In this document: in pieces, positions 13,501 to 28,577 of the stretch
Layout: each line of letters begins with the position of its first letter
How positions within the stretch are numbered: the stretch's first letter is position 1
Assembly (NCBI GenBank): GCA_026874595.1
Contig: CM049308.1
Location: 18,474,001-18,538,000, forward strand
Source of the DNA: Sipunculus nudus
Lineage: Eukaryota > Annelida > Sipuncula > Golfingiida > Sipunculidae
DNA length: 64,000 nt
Direction of reading: 5' to 3'
Made by a program: the position numbers and the translations under genes
Notes under the pieces: model-generated
Seen by the model: the letters and a program-made list of their open reading frames with translations, nothing else
The model's database searches: none
What the model was told of the DNA's origin: nothing

Positions 13501-16500
13501 GGAATGATAGGGAGGGTTTCAAATTTTGTGCATGAGTAATTGATAGATATAAACTGAATCATACTTATGTACTCATTAGTTACACAAAACTTTGTGACAA
13601 AATATGCACAAATGGAAAAGTCCAATTTTAATTTGGAGCATTTTTGTGCACAGATTTGAAGATATATCCAAGCTGAATATAGACCAAAGTTAGTGATACG
13701 ATTTGTATATTTTTGTTTGGAACATGGATATGCCTGTATGGTAAGACGCAAGACATGGTGGGCTAGAAAATTTAGATGGTCAACTGGAGCTGATATTAAA
13801 AACAGTAGTCAGTAACAAACATACCTTCACTTTTTAATATTTTTGTTTGTCCAGAGTAATGCAGAGGGCTCTGATTCATCACCCAGAGGACAAAAACGGA
13901 AAGCTGAGGACATGGACTCCGATTCTGATCCCGAACCTGAAGATGAGGTCAAGTGAGTACATTGAAAAGCGGGTGCCCCATAGTAATCGACCTGTCCGTC
14001 CGTCTGTCCATCCACAAATTCTTTCCCGGATGATAACTCCAGTTAGGATTGACAAATTGAGTTCAAACCTGAAATATGTATTAACCATCAATTATTGAAG
14101 ATCCCTATCGATTTTTGGGTCCGGAGGTCAAATCTTCTTCTCCGAAACTGTCCAGCCAAACTGTCCAATATTTCACAGAAATGATCCCTGGAACAATCTT
14201 TCTCAAGTTTGTTCGAATGGTTTAAGTTCGGAGATTTTTGGCCGAGTTACAGGAGGTTGAACTTTGTTAACTGTGCAAAACAGCATATTAAAATTTAAAT
14301 CTCAGAAAGGGCTGGAGCTATCATCACCAAATTTTATGTCAATGTTGGTCACATAGGTCCTATCTGAATTGAGGTATTGGTGGCGCCACCTGCATCGGCC
14401 TTTTTTGTACGGGGTCATCAGTGCCTGTATCACACTGAGGGCTACAAAAAACTTCTATTCTGAAACCATATGGCCAAAATGTTAAATATCGCACAGAAAT
14501 GATCCTAGGGTACTGCTTTCTGAAATTTGTTCAAATGGTCTCTTTTCAGTGACTTTTGGCTAAGTTATGGGAAGCTGAATTTAGTCATATGCTGTAACAG
14601 CCCATTTTAGCTCAGTGGCTACAAAGATCTTCTCCTCAAAAACCACTGGGGCAAATTCTTAAATCTCACACATTAATTATCCTTAGATGTTGATAATTCA
14701 AGTTTGTTCAAATGGTTTTGGTTCAGTGATTTTTGGCTGAGTTATGGGAAGCTTAACTTAGCCATTTTGCTGTATTTTCCCATATGAGTTATAAACCTGT
14801 AAAACGTTTTTTGACTGCCGCTACTGAGGCCAATTAGTATGATATTTTACAAGAATAATCCCCTGAATAATTCTTATAATCTTTTATGGTTCCAAAGAAT
14901 TAATTTTGGCTGAATTATAAAGATTGAATTGAGTCATTTTACCATATATTATAGCTGTGTGAAGCAGATACATCTAGACTGGCACCAGTTTATCAGCATT
15001 TATTACATCATGCCTCTAGACATTTAGATTTCAGACATTTAGATTTCTATGGTTAATATTGACAAGAATGATTTTTAAAAGCTTTTAAAAAATGTAGATT
15101 TATGATTTTTAGATATTCCTCATGCCAGGCAATGTTTACAATTACTGGTATACAGCTCTCTGTGGGTATATAAAGACGGCTGTACATGGATTTTAAATAA
15201 TTAGTATCCATAGTCAAATTAATTCAAGATTTTGCCATCAGTGAGATGTATCTGTATTACAATTTTGCATTCAATATGCATCTGTAATATTTTTTAGGGA
15301 ACCTGTGAGCTAATGCGATGGTGTGGCGGTGTTTGTCTTCTGTACGTTAACCCATACTATTTTGAAAATGATTGGAGCTAGCATCATGAAATTTAATGCA
15401 AAAAATTAGCCATCTCAAAAACTCTGCATTTTCTTAAATTTTATAGAGAAAAAGCTAAAAAAACCTTTAAAAATCTTCTCCTCCAAAACACTCAAGCCAA
15501 ATTGTTCAATATTTCACAGAAATAATCTTTTATACCATCTCCCTCAATTTTGTTCCAATGGTTCAAGTTTGGTGAATTTTGGCCGAGTTACAGGAAGTTG
15601 AACTTTGTCATCTGTCCAAAAAAGCATACTAAAATGGCAGTCTCAGAAACAGCCGGAGCTATCATCACCAAATTTTTTGCCAGTGTTGGTCACATGAGTC
15701 ATATATGAAATTCAGGTATTGGTGGCGCTACCTGCATTGACCTTTTTTTGTATGGGGGTCATTGATCATCTTTTATTATTCTAGATATTTTGATAAAAAG
15801 TTTATGAATATGTCGGCTTGAAAAAAAAATTTTAGCCAAAGTCTTTCAGTATGTGTAAACAGATATACCAACAGGCCAAGATTGAATCCGTATCTTTAAA
15901 TAGGTTGAGAAACTGCCAACTGTTTCAGATTTGGCAACAGATCAAGAGTTCATACAGTGCAGCCAGATATAGGTCAAGAGTTCAATCAGTGCAGCCAAGC
16001 ACAAGGCATGTGATCACCTCATAGGTGATATGTGAACACCTCATGGGCACTATGTGATCACTTCATGGGTGTCAAGCCCCTCAGGGCAGGGCCCCTGCAT
16101 GAGCTTATGCAACGGTGTGGCTACTATTTCAGATTTGGCAACAGGCTAGAGGTCAGTCTGGATCTATTTATAGCTTTGGCAGACTGCCAACTGTATCAGA
16201 TTAGGCAAAAGGTCAAGAGTTCACTCAGTGCAGCCAGATATGGGTCAAGAGTTTACTCAGTGCAGTAGCTGCATTCTATTTATAGCTTTGGCAGACTGCC
16301 AACTGTGTCAGATAATGCAACAGGTCAAGAGTTCACTCAGTGCAGCCAAGTACAGGTCAAAAGTTTACTCAGTCTAGCCAGGTGCAGGTCATGAGTTCAC
16401 TCAGTGCAGTAACCTGAGCAAGCAATTTGTCACAGTTCACTCTGGGCAACAGGCTTTCGCACCTAAGCCTGGTCAGCCCCATGCATCAGACTCAAGATAA

Positions 16501-19500
16501 GTTTGATGTATTGGCCTAATAGTTTGACCTGTCCATGTGTCTTTGATCGCTTTCTCGCTCACAAGACAGGTGTCACCACCTACAATGACTTTTGCACAGT
16601 GTGTGTCCCTGCGTTTTTCTTAGAGGGGTTTGATATATCAGTCTGAAATTGGGCATATGTATATATCTCTGATAGCTTCGTTGTATACAAGACTGGTGGT
16701 GCCAGCTACAATCTTTTTAGTGTTGTGTGCACCCATGCCAGAATTTCAGCAGTGATGTTTGTGTAATTGTTTCTTATTCAAAATGTTTAGTACTTGCATT
16801 GTTCATATACATGAAAAGTAATGGTCCAGCATTGAAGCATTATACCTGGTGTATTTCCCAATGCACAGGTTCGCATTAGGCCTGTAGGCCTTGTTTCTGT
16901 AAGTTATGCGGTAAAAACCATTACTGAACACCTAGTAAGGTTGAGCTCTCTTAGCAAATATGCATGCAAAAGGACACACATTGTTAACACAATAACTCGT
17001 AAAAGTATTTCATATAAGGTCCCCAGACTCACGGCAGTGATGGACCTTTTGATGGGCTACATCATGTTTGAAGATGGGTGACCTTGATGGATTTTCAAGG
17101 TCACAGAGGTGATAATCCTAAAATGATGTTAACCAAATAGCTTGCAAAATAATTTGACTAACACTCACTGAACTTGCACCAGTAATGTTTGTTATGAAGG
17201 GCTAGGTCAAGTTCGAAGATGGATGACCTTGACAGAGGCGATATTTCTCAAATGATGTTAATGCAATAACTCGCATAGAATTTGATGAACAATCAAATTT
17301 ATTTCTGCATAATAACTCCCCTAACATATGATGGATAGGATTCAAACATAAGATGTATCACCCATGGCCTAAGGGAGAAGCTTATTGATATTTGGGTCAG
17401 AAGGGAAAAAAAAAGTAATACACAGTTTGGTGTTCAGTTGCTGGTGTCCCCTTCAGCGGGCCAGAAATGGATGAATCTTTTTTGAGTCACTTGTGTACAG
17501 AGGCATTACATTTTCACAGCATATTTTGTACAGACAATTTGAAGATTTCCCAGAAAAGGATACACTGGCCCAACGCACCACAGTGGCTCTCATTTAGACC
17601 ATCTTTGGACAAAGCTATCTCCACTTCCAGCATCTCAAGGAATTTGGACCTATTATAGTGACCATCAACAAATTTACATTGATATTCATATGTAGCCATT
17701 CTACACATCATAGCACATCTGTAGACCCAAGCCCAAGAATAGCTGAATCTCAATTCAAGAGAATGACCATTTTATCACTACTAACCAGCAGCTGACTCTC
17801 TCTAATACTACAAGGTTTATGTACAGACTCAAGCCTCACATATAATAACACTTTACCATATCTTTTCTTCCAGTTTATACATGTCATCTGTTCTTTACAG
17901 TTTCTTTAATTTTCAAATATCACTCTATCAGCCCATGCTATCAAAGTACACCAAATTCACAGTACTTAAATTTATAATGACTGCATCTTTTGGGGGACCC
18001 TTACTGACCTGTCAGTTTTCTAGTTTACAAAGTAGATGCACATCCAGCATATGTAAAATCTTAACAGCATGGGTGTCAGTCAATTTCAGCAAGTTAATTA
18101 CCAGTTTAGTTCTCCCTCAGTTTTGTGGGGACCAAAATGATCTGTGTGAGACGAACAGTCCAGAGGCAAGTGTTTAAACTAGTTCTAGGTCACATGCATT
18201 AAAAATAATGTGACACTGCATGCTATGTCACACTTGACTGCTCACAGAGGCCCTAGATTGGTTTAATCAATGGGTTGCAATTCAGTGTATTGATTATTTT
18301 TTGCATTCACAGACTCCTGTATATGATACTGTCATATAGATACTCATGTTGATATGAATTATTGTAGACTCTGGGAAGATGGATGGAGGGAGCGCTACTA
18401 TGTCAGTAAGTTTGGAGTTGATGCAGATGACCTTGACTTCCGCCATGCTGTGGTGAGTGTAGATGGTACCCTCGCATTACATCTATACATTTATTTAAGG
18501 GGCCCAATCACCTATCTGACTTTTATAAACTAAAGGTTATCCCTTGGAGCTTTTATAAAAATAGTCCAGAAAATGTGGATTTCACCGCACACAGGCTGCT
18601 TGTTTTGTTTATACCAACATGTTTGTATTATGTAGGGGCCCGCCAAAATAAAACAATTTCAACAAGGGTATCTGGCAGCAAGTCAGATAAGCCAGAGCTT
18701 TGCAAATGGCATTTTGACCACCTTAGGTTACATGTTTTTCTTATTTGTGAACATTGCTGTGTTTACAAACATGTTGTTGAGAAAAAATTTCATATATCCT
18801 TCAGGGTGGCGGTATATGAACCTTCCACAACCAAAATTGCCCTTAGATCATTAATAATAAACAGAGAAAGCCAGAAATCACTAAATCTGTTCCAAAAGGT
18901 AGGTGAATGGGCATCTTTAATGCAGGGTTACCCGTAAGATTATCAATGACACTAAAAGAACCAAAGCAATTATTGATGGCTCTGACAAGCATAGAAATCA
19001 TCAATACACAAATAATTCATAAACTTTTTCAACAGACAGAGCGAGTATCATTGGTAATTCATGATCAGTAGGAAACAAAAAAATCTGCAAGAAAGATTCT
19101 ATGGTGTTGAACATACAGGCTTTTTGTATGCTTCATTAAGACGATGTAATAATTCCATGATATCTCATCTGCAAATATGTTGCAACCAGGTGCAGTTATA
19201 TAAATTATATGTTACATAAATAAATTACCTACTCATGGTACAAAAATATACATTTTTATTGCTAATTCATCACCAGATTTTATCAAGTAATCAGTATTAT
19301 CATTCATTTCAATGTACAGCTTTTATATGATTTTATCAATTTATGATTATTATACGTTCACCAATTCTCAGTTACTATAGTCCGTTTCATCCCCTCATGT
19401 CCACCTGTTTTTTGCTATGAAAATTTTTATTAGTTACAACTAAGGGAAACAATTATAGTGTAGAGCAGAGGATTAAAGAACCTAATTTTCAACAAGGTAA

Positions 19501-22500
19501 ATAAATACCTACCTTACACCTTATTTAAGAAACAGAATTATTTTAAAATATGAGAAATCAGTCTACATTTTACAACATATCAGACCCATTTATGGCGGTC
19601 AAGGTCATTGGTCACATGCAAAAACAGCCTCAACTGACAGCTGTTGATTGGATGATCTCATGTAAACACTCTAAAAAATATAACCAGCTAAAACAAAGAT
19701 GGCTACTTCTGGAGGGACACTTCATATCTGCCAGATCATGGTGAAGAGACTAAAATGTTGTAAAACATAAACGGCAGATTTATTGTAAAATTCTTAATTG
19801 CAATATTAGGTTGTCACTTCCATATGTTAGTTTATTGGAAATTAATGAAAAATATAATCATTTAAGAAAATCATCAACAAAAAACAGGTAGACAGCATGT
19901 GGTGAAACGGACTATAATATTTCTACAGATGGTGAGCCCAAGCTCCTGGTATCATTAATCCTCCAATTACTAAGACAGTCAGATTGGGATTATGTAGCAC
20001 CTTAAAAACATGAAAGAATTCAAAACTGCAGAATTTAATTAGATAAATATCCTAAATTTTTTAGGAAAATATCCAGATGTCCATAAAGGTCCTTAAAATG
20101 ACCTAATTGTGCACCCAAATCTCTTAGTTTAAGCAACCATGAAAGCTTAATGAAAGCCATTTGAACATTGAAAAGGCAGGCTAATTGCCAAGAGGATGTC
20201 TAGCCTGTATACTGCTTTGTGGATAGCAGGGCTTATTATATATAAGCTGCAGAATTTTCTTTTCTTTTACCATAACCAAACATTTTTGCATCAGTTTTCC
20301 TCACATGTAATTGCCATGGATGACCTTATAAAAGTTTGACTTCCCAGTGTCCCAAAGTCATAGTCTGGACTGACAAATTTCAATCCTGCACACAGTTGGT
20401 GTTTGTGGTCAGCCATGACAAATGTAGTCACTTCTGTCACTTGATAATCTGTGTATAATAAAACACTCCAGTTTTGTAGGAATTACACAGCCATGTCACA
20501 GCAAACAGTTTTAGGAATGAAGATACATTTTGTCTTTGGTGAGATGGCGTTTGACATGTATATAAAAACTAAGCTTTCTTGCACTAAATGTTCTGTGTGA
20601 CTGGTCACACACTGCTTTGTGTCTCTTTATATGTTTATATGTAAAATAATTTCTATAATTTTGTTTTAGGCAAATGCATACGTCCAAGGCTTGTGCTGGG
20701 TGCTTAGGTATTACTATCAGGTAAGATTCTATTTACTCGTCAAACAAGTATGAGTGTTCTGTGTAGATGCATGTCTTGAGACACATAATTCAAGGCATAT
20801 AATTTCTGATACATCTGGTTAAATATCACAGTCTTCACTGTGATTGGTGTTTGTTTACTATCTTTGTAGCAAATATGATAATAGTGAATTTTTATCCTTA
20901 TATTAAATCATTGGTCATTCATTTAGATATTGTTAGAAAATATAGTCTAGATCATGGTTAAATGAAGAACAGTTCATACTTTAAAAGGCTGTCAGTCTTG
21001 TTAGTTAAAATTATTTATAAAAAGACTTTTCTTTTAAACGGTGGTTATAGTTGAGGATTATTGTTCTGACATATGTTTATTGTATGTATGATTACAGTAG
21101 TAGCACTGTAATTCAGGAAATTTTCTTAGCCTACAGTAGAAATTATTTTCACAAGCCTGTAAGTTTTGTTAAAGCTTTTTATCTACAATTTGGTGTGCTT
21201 ATAATTTACACAAGATGAAACCTCGGGCAAATTTTATGACAATTTACCGCATCTGACAATTTTATGACAGTTTACTTAAAGAGTCTTTGCTGTCACTTAT
21301 ACAACAATGACTTTAATTATTACATTAATATTTAATACATTATCCTATTTCAGGGATGTCCCTCATGGAAATGGTACTTTCCCTACCACTACTCACCATT
21401 TGCATCAGATTTTGTGAACATCGCTGATCTCAATACTGATTTTGAGAAAAACACAGCACCGGTAAGGAAACGTGTGTGTGGGCAGAGAGTTAAAATAATG
21501 AGCATCCCTTAAGCTCCGTTGTATACTCACTGTTAATCCATAACATAGAATATCCATCACATTGTACATCTGCTGTAAACCCAATTACACCCTGTAAAAA
21601 ATAAGGGGGCCTAGACAGTCGAGTGGTAACAAGCTTGGATCTCTTTGCTGGGGACCTGGGTTTGATTCCTGGTATGTTTTGTAGTTGGTTTCAGTGGTCT
21701 GTCCAAGCTGAGTAGTTTTTCCACTTAGGATGATATGATAACACATTCACTGTCAGGCTATGGTGCATTTTCCACTTAGAATTCAGTTTTAATGGACCTC
21801 TTTACAGTTAATGTGCATTTGTATATAAATTGTCTTCCTTTTTAACAGTTCAAGCCCCTGGAGCAGCTGATGGGCGTGTTTCCTGCAGCCAGTAAGCAGC
21901 ATCTACCTATCACCTGGCAGACCCTCATGTATGACCCGGTAAGTAGCAGTGTTGTGCCGATTAATCGATTATATCAATTTTTTTTTCATTGATAATCAGT
22001 GAAATCAGCAGCATTTTTGTATACTCAATCACAAATGATTATTTATGCACATGGAAGGAAAACATATTATCTAGAAAACCATTTTCCAGTACTGTCAGAG
22101 AACAACAATAAAACAACATTAAAACAACCTGCAGATAAATGTCAAAAACCTTATTTTTACTTTGTCCTTTCAAAATGACAGTGAACATGTTTTTAATAAG
22201 TACCCATTTTAAAGATGGCTACTTGTGTACTATAGTAACCAGTTGTGAGTGCCACCTTGTGTCATGTATGATTATCATAATAACATGATTTAACGAGTCT
22301 TCATATTAATACTGATGAGTAATGAGTGACTCCTTCACGCCCAGTACAGTATGTTTGTTGAGTCCGCATATGTAATATATCCAGGGTATTTTTATTTATT
22401 TTCATGTGCTTACCTACACAGTATTATAAGTTTGTGATAGCTGTGTCACATATCAGTTTCATGCTATCCATATTCTTCATGGGTGATAAAGGAAATCTCA

Positions 22501-25500
22501 TCTTATTATATTTATTTACATAAAAACCACAATTTACACAGCACACAGACCGCATCTGGAGAGTATACAAACTAATAATTTTACCTGTTCATTTCAGGAA
22601 TCAACAATTATTGATTTCTACCCGGAGAACTTTAAGATTGACCTGAATGGCAAGAAGTATGCATGGCAAGGGGTTGCCCTTCTGCCGTTTGTTGATGAGA
22701 AACGTCTTTGGAAAGCACTAGATTCCGTGTACCCAGATCTCACTGAGGAAGAACGTAAGAATATACAAGTTTGATTCTGCACATGAAAAGCATAATGATT
22801 TAAATCCACTGGTTTTTTTTTAAGTTATAAAAATTGATTTATTTAAATGATTTATTTTACTAAATTGATTTTTCATATTTTCAAAAATATAGGCTGATGA
22901 AAATGCTTGAAATGAATATTTCATCTTTATTTTGTACATAAAACTTAAACTTCTGAACATTATGTACATAAATAAAAATTTAGTTTTATGGCAAAAAGGA
23001 CATACTTGTTTATGTAAATGCATTTTATAGTGTGTTATGCCTAAATATCAAAATCAGATCAGTGTGGTACAACCCTAGTTTGTATGATACAAATTAAAGA
23101 ATATTAACAGAAAAAAGGATCCAGATTTATAAAGAGTTTATCTGATTTGCAGGTTCCAGAAATGTCCGTGGCAACGACCGATTATTTCTCAGGAAGGGCC
23201 ATGCAGCATATGATATGCTAAGTGTGATCTATGAGAACGGAGGTACCAGTGAGGTCAGTTACAGGATCATATGTACAGAAAATGCAAATATATGCAAATT
23301 TATAAAATTCCATCAGGGTATTGTTTAGCCCAAAACATTGATACAAGAAATGTACACAGCAAATTTCAACTGAAACATATAAAGCTAACTTGTACTCCAG
23401 CTGCAGATGTCTTAGGTATAATTTCAATAAATAAAAGACTTATTTTCTACATTTGTATTATCTGTGCTTGAAGATAATGTATCAGGAATATCCCAGTCAC
23501 CAAATGTTACCATCCAGGAATTATGTCTCCCCTTTTGTTATAGGATACACATAGTGTTTGGTCTGTTGTCTTTGGTGGTGGCATCCAGTATCTGCGTCAT
23601 TTCTTGTGAACACAATAAATTTTGAATTATTTCATATTCTTTCAACAAATTTTATGCACAGATTGTTTCAACCAAGTTCATGGATGAGTTAAAAAACTAT
23701 TGACCTTGATCTGGATCTTCAAGGTCAAATCAGCAGAATTATTGCTCACTGTTTCTAAGGTTTCTTATGAATGCAGCAACAGTGCATGATGGCATCATCA
23801 TCCTGTTTGTGAACAATGGTAAAACTAGGTTGAAACACTTTCTTGGGAAATTTATAAGTCATTGTGACATAAAGTGATACTGTCAGTAGACGATTAACAC
23901 TCGAGACCTTTGGGGATTTTTTAAATGTGATATAAATGAATTCTTTATTTAAAAGAATGATATTCAAGTCATGAACTGGTAAAGGATTTCTTATGAATGT
24001 GGTAACTTTGAAGCATTCCCCATATTAATTTGATACCCAAGTTGTTTCAACCAAGTTCTTGAACAGGCTGGACCCAGGATGATTACACTTCTAGGACCTG
24101 TAGGTGTGGAAGACACTAGGCCTGAGTGACACCAGAGTATAAAATAAAAAAAAAAACAGGAAGCAGGTGCTACCGACCTGTCACACCGTCCCAAACTGAA
24201 ATGGAACTACAGATGTACAGACTTAGATGAAGAATTAGATAAGACAGTATGTAAGAACTTTCAGGTAGTAAACTCTGCAAAAAAAATCTTTAAAAAAGGG
24301 GGTTTTACAGTCATGGAATTAATAATGATTGTTGTGGTGGCTATTGTGTTTCAGAAGATGGACATGAATGCAAAGTTAACTCAGGGAATGCAAGGGAAGG
24401 TGTGGCCAGACAAGTTTGCCGTTAGTGAAGGCAGGTGAGTTCCCCAGGGAAAGAGGTAGAGAAAAACTAAATCATATGAAAAGGTATCATAACAACTGCA
24501 TTAATAGCACTAAGAAAACACAATTTTATCCAGATCTGCACATAAAAAAAACCAGTGCCTCCAAACTTATCACTCAGTGCTCAGAAGTAGTTCCAAGTTT
24601 CCCCACCAGGTGTCAGCAACTGTCGACTTCTATGCAGGAGGTAATAATGATGGTACATGTTGTAGGTCATATTTAAGATACAACACATTTATCACTGTCA
24701 TGCAGATGTATCTGTATCTAATTAACAGTGCCATCTGTTGGCCATGATTTTAAACAGATGAATCTTTCATTAGTGGTTATTGTACCATTTGTTGATGACA
24801 GTGCACATATCTTATCTCAGTAACTTCAGAACAATTATGTATAAAAACAATGTGTGCAGGTGATAAATCACATTTTATCTTTAATTTGTAATACTGGTAC
24901 AAATCTATGCAGGGTTAATTTTCAAGTCATTTTAATTGTTAACTACATGTGTCACTACCTCATTGAGAAAAAACTGCTACTGACATGTTCTTCATATTTT
25001 ATACCAATACTGTCTTGAGAAGAGCATTTCAGACTATTCACAAGCCTATTTGCAGAGTTATTTAGACATGTATTTAATAAATTATGATTAAGCCCCTGAG
25101 AATTTCCTTTCTTTGAGGAAATGTTGGCAAAATTGAAAGTGATATTTATCTCTTTGTTGTAAGTGTTTGCCTTAGTAGTAAAATATACCACGATGTCAAA
25201 ATACCTTGTCACTTAATCTCAAACCAGCAATTGCACACTTCAGCTTGTATTAAAATTTTCTGATCCAGGACTGTCCATATCTTAAAAGTTTATAAAAAAG
25301 TATGTTAAAAAAGATACTGAATCTGTTTATTATGCCATTGAGATTATGCATGGCTCCATAGCAAATCATATTAAGCCAAACTATTTACTGCCGGAGTGTG
25401 TTCACAGATGATGACCTCAATGAATATTCACATAACCTACAGCTCTGCATATCAGTGGCTTGCTCATGTTCTTATGGGAATTATTTCACATGAAGAACAA

Positions 25501-28498
25501 ATGGTGTTATAACATATAGCTGAAGATTTGCTGTTGTAATAATTATCTAATTTTTTTTATATTTCTTATTGATTTATATAGAAAATAATATTTTTTGTTT
25601 CAGTGTTGTCAAATCACCACTTCCCAACTGCAAGGACCAAGGAAACAACCAAGTCATCAGGTAATACATAATTAGTGTTTATAATGCCTACAGTAACAAA
25701 TTAATTTTGATACAAGCTTAGCCCATGTATAAATTTTATTTAAATCAGAACTGCTTACAGATCACAATGGCAAAATGACAAACAAGAGTGCCTTCAAACT
25801 TTCCTCAGATGCTGCATTTAGCTGAAGTGACAAGTTTACCATGTCTGCTTGAGCAGATTCAGCCCCTAATATACACATTTAAGGGTCATAATGTGAGTTT
25901 ATACATTGTAAATCAAAATGAGTGTAGCCAGCATTGTCTGCTTGCAAAATGTTATTGTATGCCACTCTTGTCTGTATGTTGGAACTAGTTATCTTTTTTG
26001 TCAAGCCTTAATATTGTCATTAGTGCACATGTGACAGTGCAGCATTCAGATTTAACAGTGATATAAAGGGCATGTAACGATGATACCTAATATTTGTGTG
26101 GAAAAAAAAGATTGACACAATTTAATTTTTTTTTTAGTAAGAAGTAACTTTGTGAGTAACATAATGTGAGTTTATACATTGTAAATCAAAATGAGTGTAG
26201 CCAGCATTGTCTGCTTGCAAAATGTTAATGTATGCCACTCTTGTCTGTATGTTGGAACTAGTTATCTTTTTTGTCAAGCCTTAATATTGTCATTAGTGCA
26301 CATGTGACAGTGCAGCATTCAGATTTAACAGTGATATAAAGGGCATGTAACGATGATACCTAATATTTGTGTGGAAAAAAAAGATTGACACAATTTAATT
26401 TTTTTTTGAGTAAGAAGTAACTTGGACCTTGGCTGCAAGTGTTATTGTAATTTTATTGTAAGTTACACTTTCTGGCTGAGAACCATGACCTGCAGGTCAC
26501 CTTTTTATACCTCGCATGGCAAACTGCAGCTGTAAACTTAGTAGCAATGTGCAATAAGGATATATTGGAATTTGCTCTTGTGTCATACAGTTTTTTTTTT
26601 TTTTTTTACTTTTCTAGTGTGACATTTTTGGACCCACAGTTTGATGATGGATTTGTGTTCAAAGCGAAGATTCTTCCAAATGCAAAGTAAGTATCAGAAC
26701 AGGTTTCAGGTTTATGTTTATTCATTTCACTGATCTAACCAAGGAATTGGTGAACCTTGAAATGCATGTTATGTGTAGCTGTTTACCAAAAAGTGTGATT
26801 AGACTCCTGGTGGAGGTTTTGGTCTCTGACTGCTCTCTAGTGTTTGATCTGACCTTCACCTCTGCTCTTAGGGATTTGTCACAGTGAACTTTAGCCATTA
26901 CTTGCTCATTATTGCAAAAGCACATGAAATTTTCATTCAGTTATCTGGTGATCATCAATTTTTATCAAAGTCTTTCATTCTCCTTTCTGTTTTAAGCACT
27001 TGGTCACCAAAGATAACTATCAATTACATCACAATAAGGCCTAAAAAAGAACATCTCTAACAACCAGACTTAACTGTAAAAAATTGATTTATTCAAGAAA
27101 TTTTTATTACATTCTCTTAAAAACGCTGTGCTATTAATTTAAGATTAAGCTGGAAATCAGTTTTTGAGCTGGATTCTAAGTTAAGATATCAATAATTGGA
27201 CAGTATAATGCTCCAAAAATCTTTCAGTATTAAAGATGATGGATATTTAGGGTAACCCAATTATTAGTTGATCTTTTATGGGTTCACTCAAACTGATGAT
27301 GGATTATGATATAGGAACTGACTCCCACCACCATTTTCCTTGGCTTTGTACTAGAATTGATGAACTATGTATGGTAATGCAACTTCATCTTGGTTTGTTT
27401 AATTCTTGATATTCTAATCAACCTTTCAAGCTGAATCTTGTACTTTTATGTGTTTTGAGGTTTCCGGACAAAGTTCTCAAACCTGAGGACTTCAACCAGA
27501 ACCAGTCATGGCGGCCTCAACTTGGGTTCACCAGAGGTAGTGGTTATCGTGGTCGTGGCAGCTCCAGGCCGGACACCGCTCGCAGATTCATCAGGTAATT
27601 CACATAACCACCACAGCACATATGCCCAGCCCCCCTTTGACCTAATTATGTTAAAGGCCCCCAAAATGCTCCTACACAGAAGGCTTTCCATGCCTGGTTG
27701 TGAGAATGGTTTATAAGACAACAGTCACATCTTTTAGAAAGACGTCACAAAGGTTGTAATCAGCGGGAATTGCTATATCTCTGTTCTCCAGTGATAAATA
27801 TATTGCAATCAGTGTTTTGCCACATATTGGTTTATTTGTCTCTTATGAATTCAGTGCAAGATAAGACATTATTTACTCGGCAGTCAGTGGAATAGCTCCT
27901 ACAGCCTTTGGCCTAGAACTTTTTATATTGTCTTCTTCATATAAAAAATATCCTAGAAAATTTGCACGTTGGTACTAGTACAGACTACACATGTTCTGTT
28001 TTGGAGAGTCGCCCAAATTATGCATATATGCACTTGTCAGGTGATTGACTGTTTACATTGCCAATGTTAACTTGATTGGTTGCTTGCAATTGCTCTGCTC
28101 ATGATTATTCATTGAATGAATATGTGATTATAGTCACATAAAATTCATGGTATATTCTGTATCTAAATTGTAATGGCTTGACTTGTTATATAGATCTGCT
28201 ATTTCTGCATGTCATTATTAATAAATATGTTACATGGGCAGAGTTTGCAAATGGTTTTGCATGCTGTTTTTCAAATAAGGTATACATGATCACTTCTGAT
28301 TGTTCAAATATTTTTTATGTTTAGTGAACAAATTTTGAGGTTGTGAAAATGTTGTTTGCTCAACATGTAATTTCCAAAACATAACAAAGTCTCAGATGTT
28401 GCACCATACCTACAAATTAATTTAAAAATTTGAGTATTAATTTGAGGTAATATTGGTATGTAATGACAGATTTAATAAAACACTATTGTTTTGTTTTT

Positions 28499-28577
<79 letters not shown>

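Noticed and set aside
13407-13751. 114-codon minus-strand frame in intron 10
   Set aside because: Unrecognised, Ile/Asn/Tyr-rich composition as expected from AT-rich DNA.
18575-18937. 120-codon frame in intron 12
   Set aside because: No family resemblance and no splice or context support; a chance frame is plausible.
21604-21680. True tRNA gene
   Set aside because: A- and B-box-like sequences are present but no cloverleaf with proper acceptor stem could be formed by eye; a SINE is more likely.
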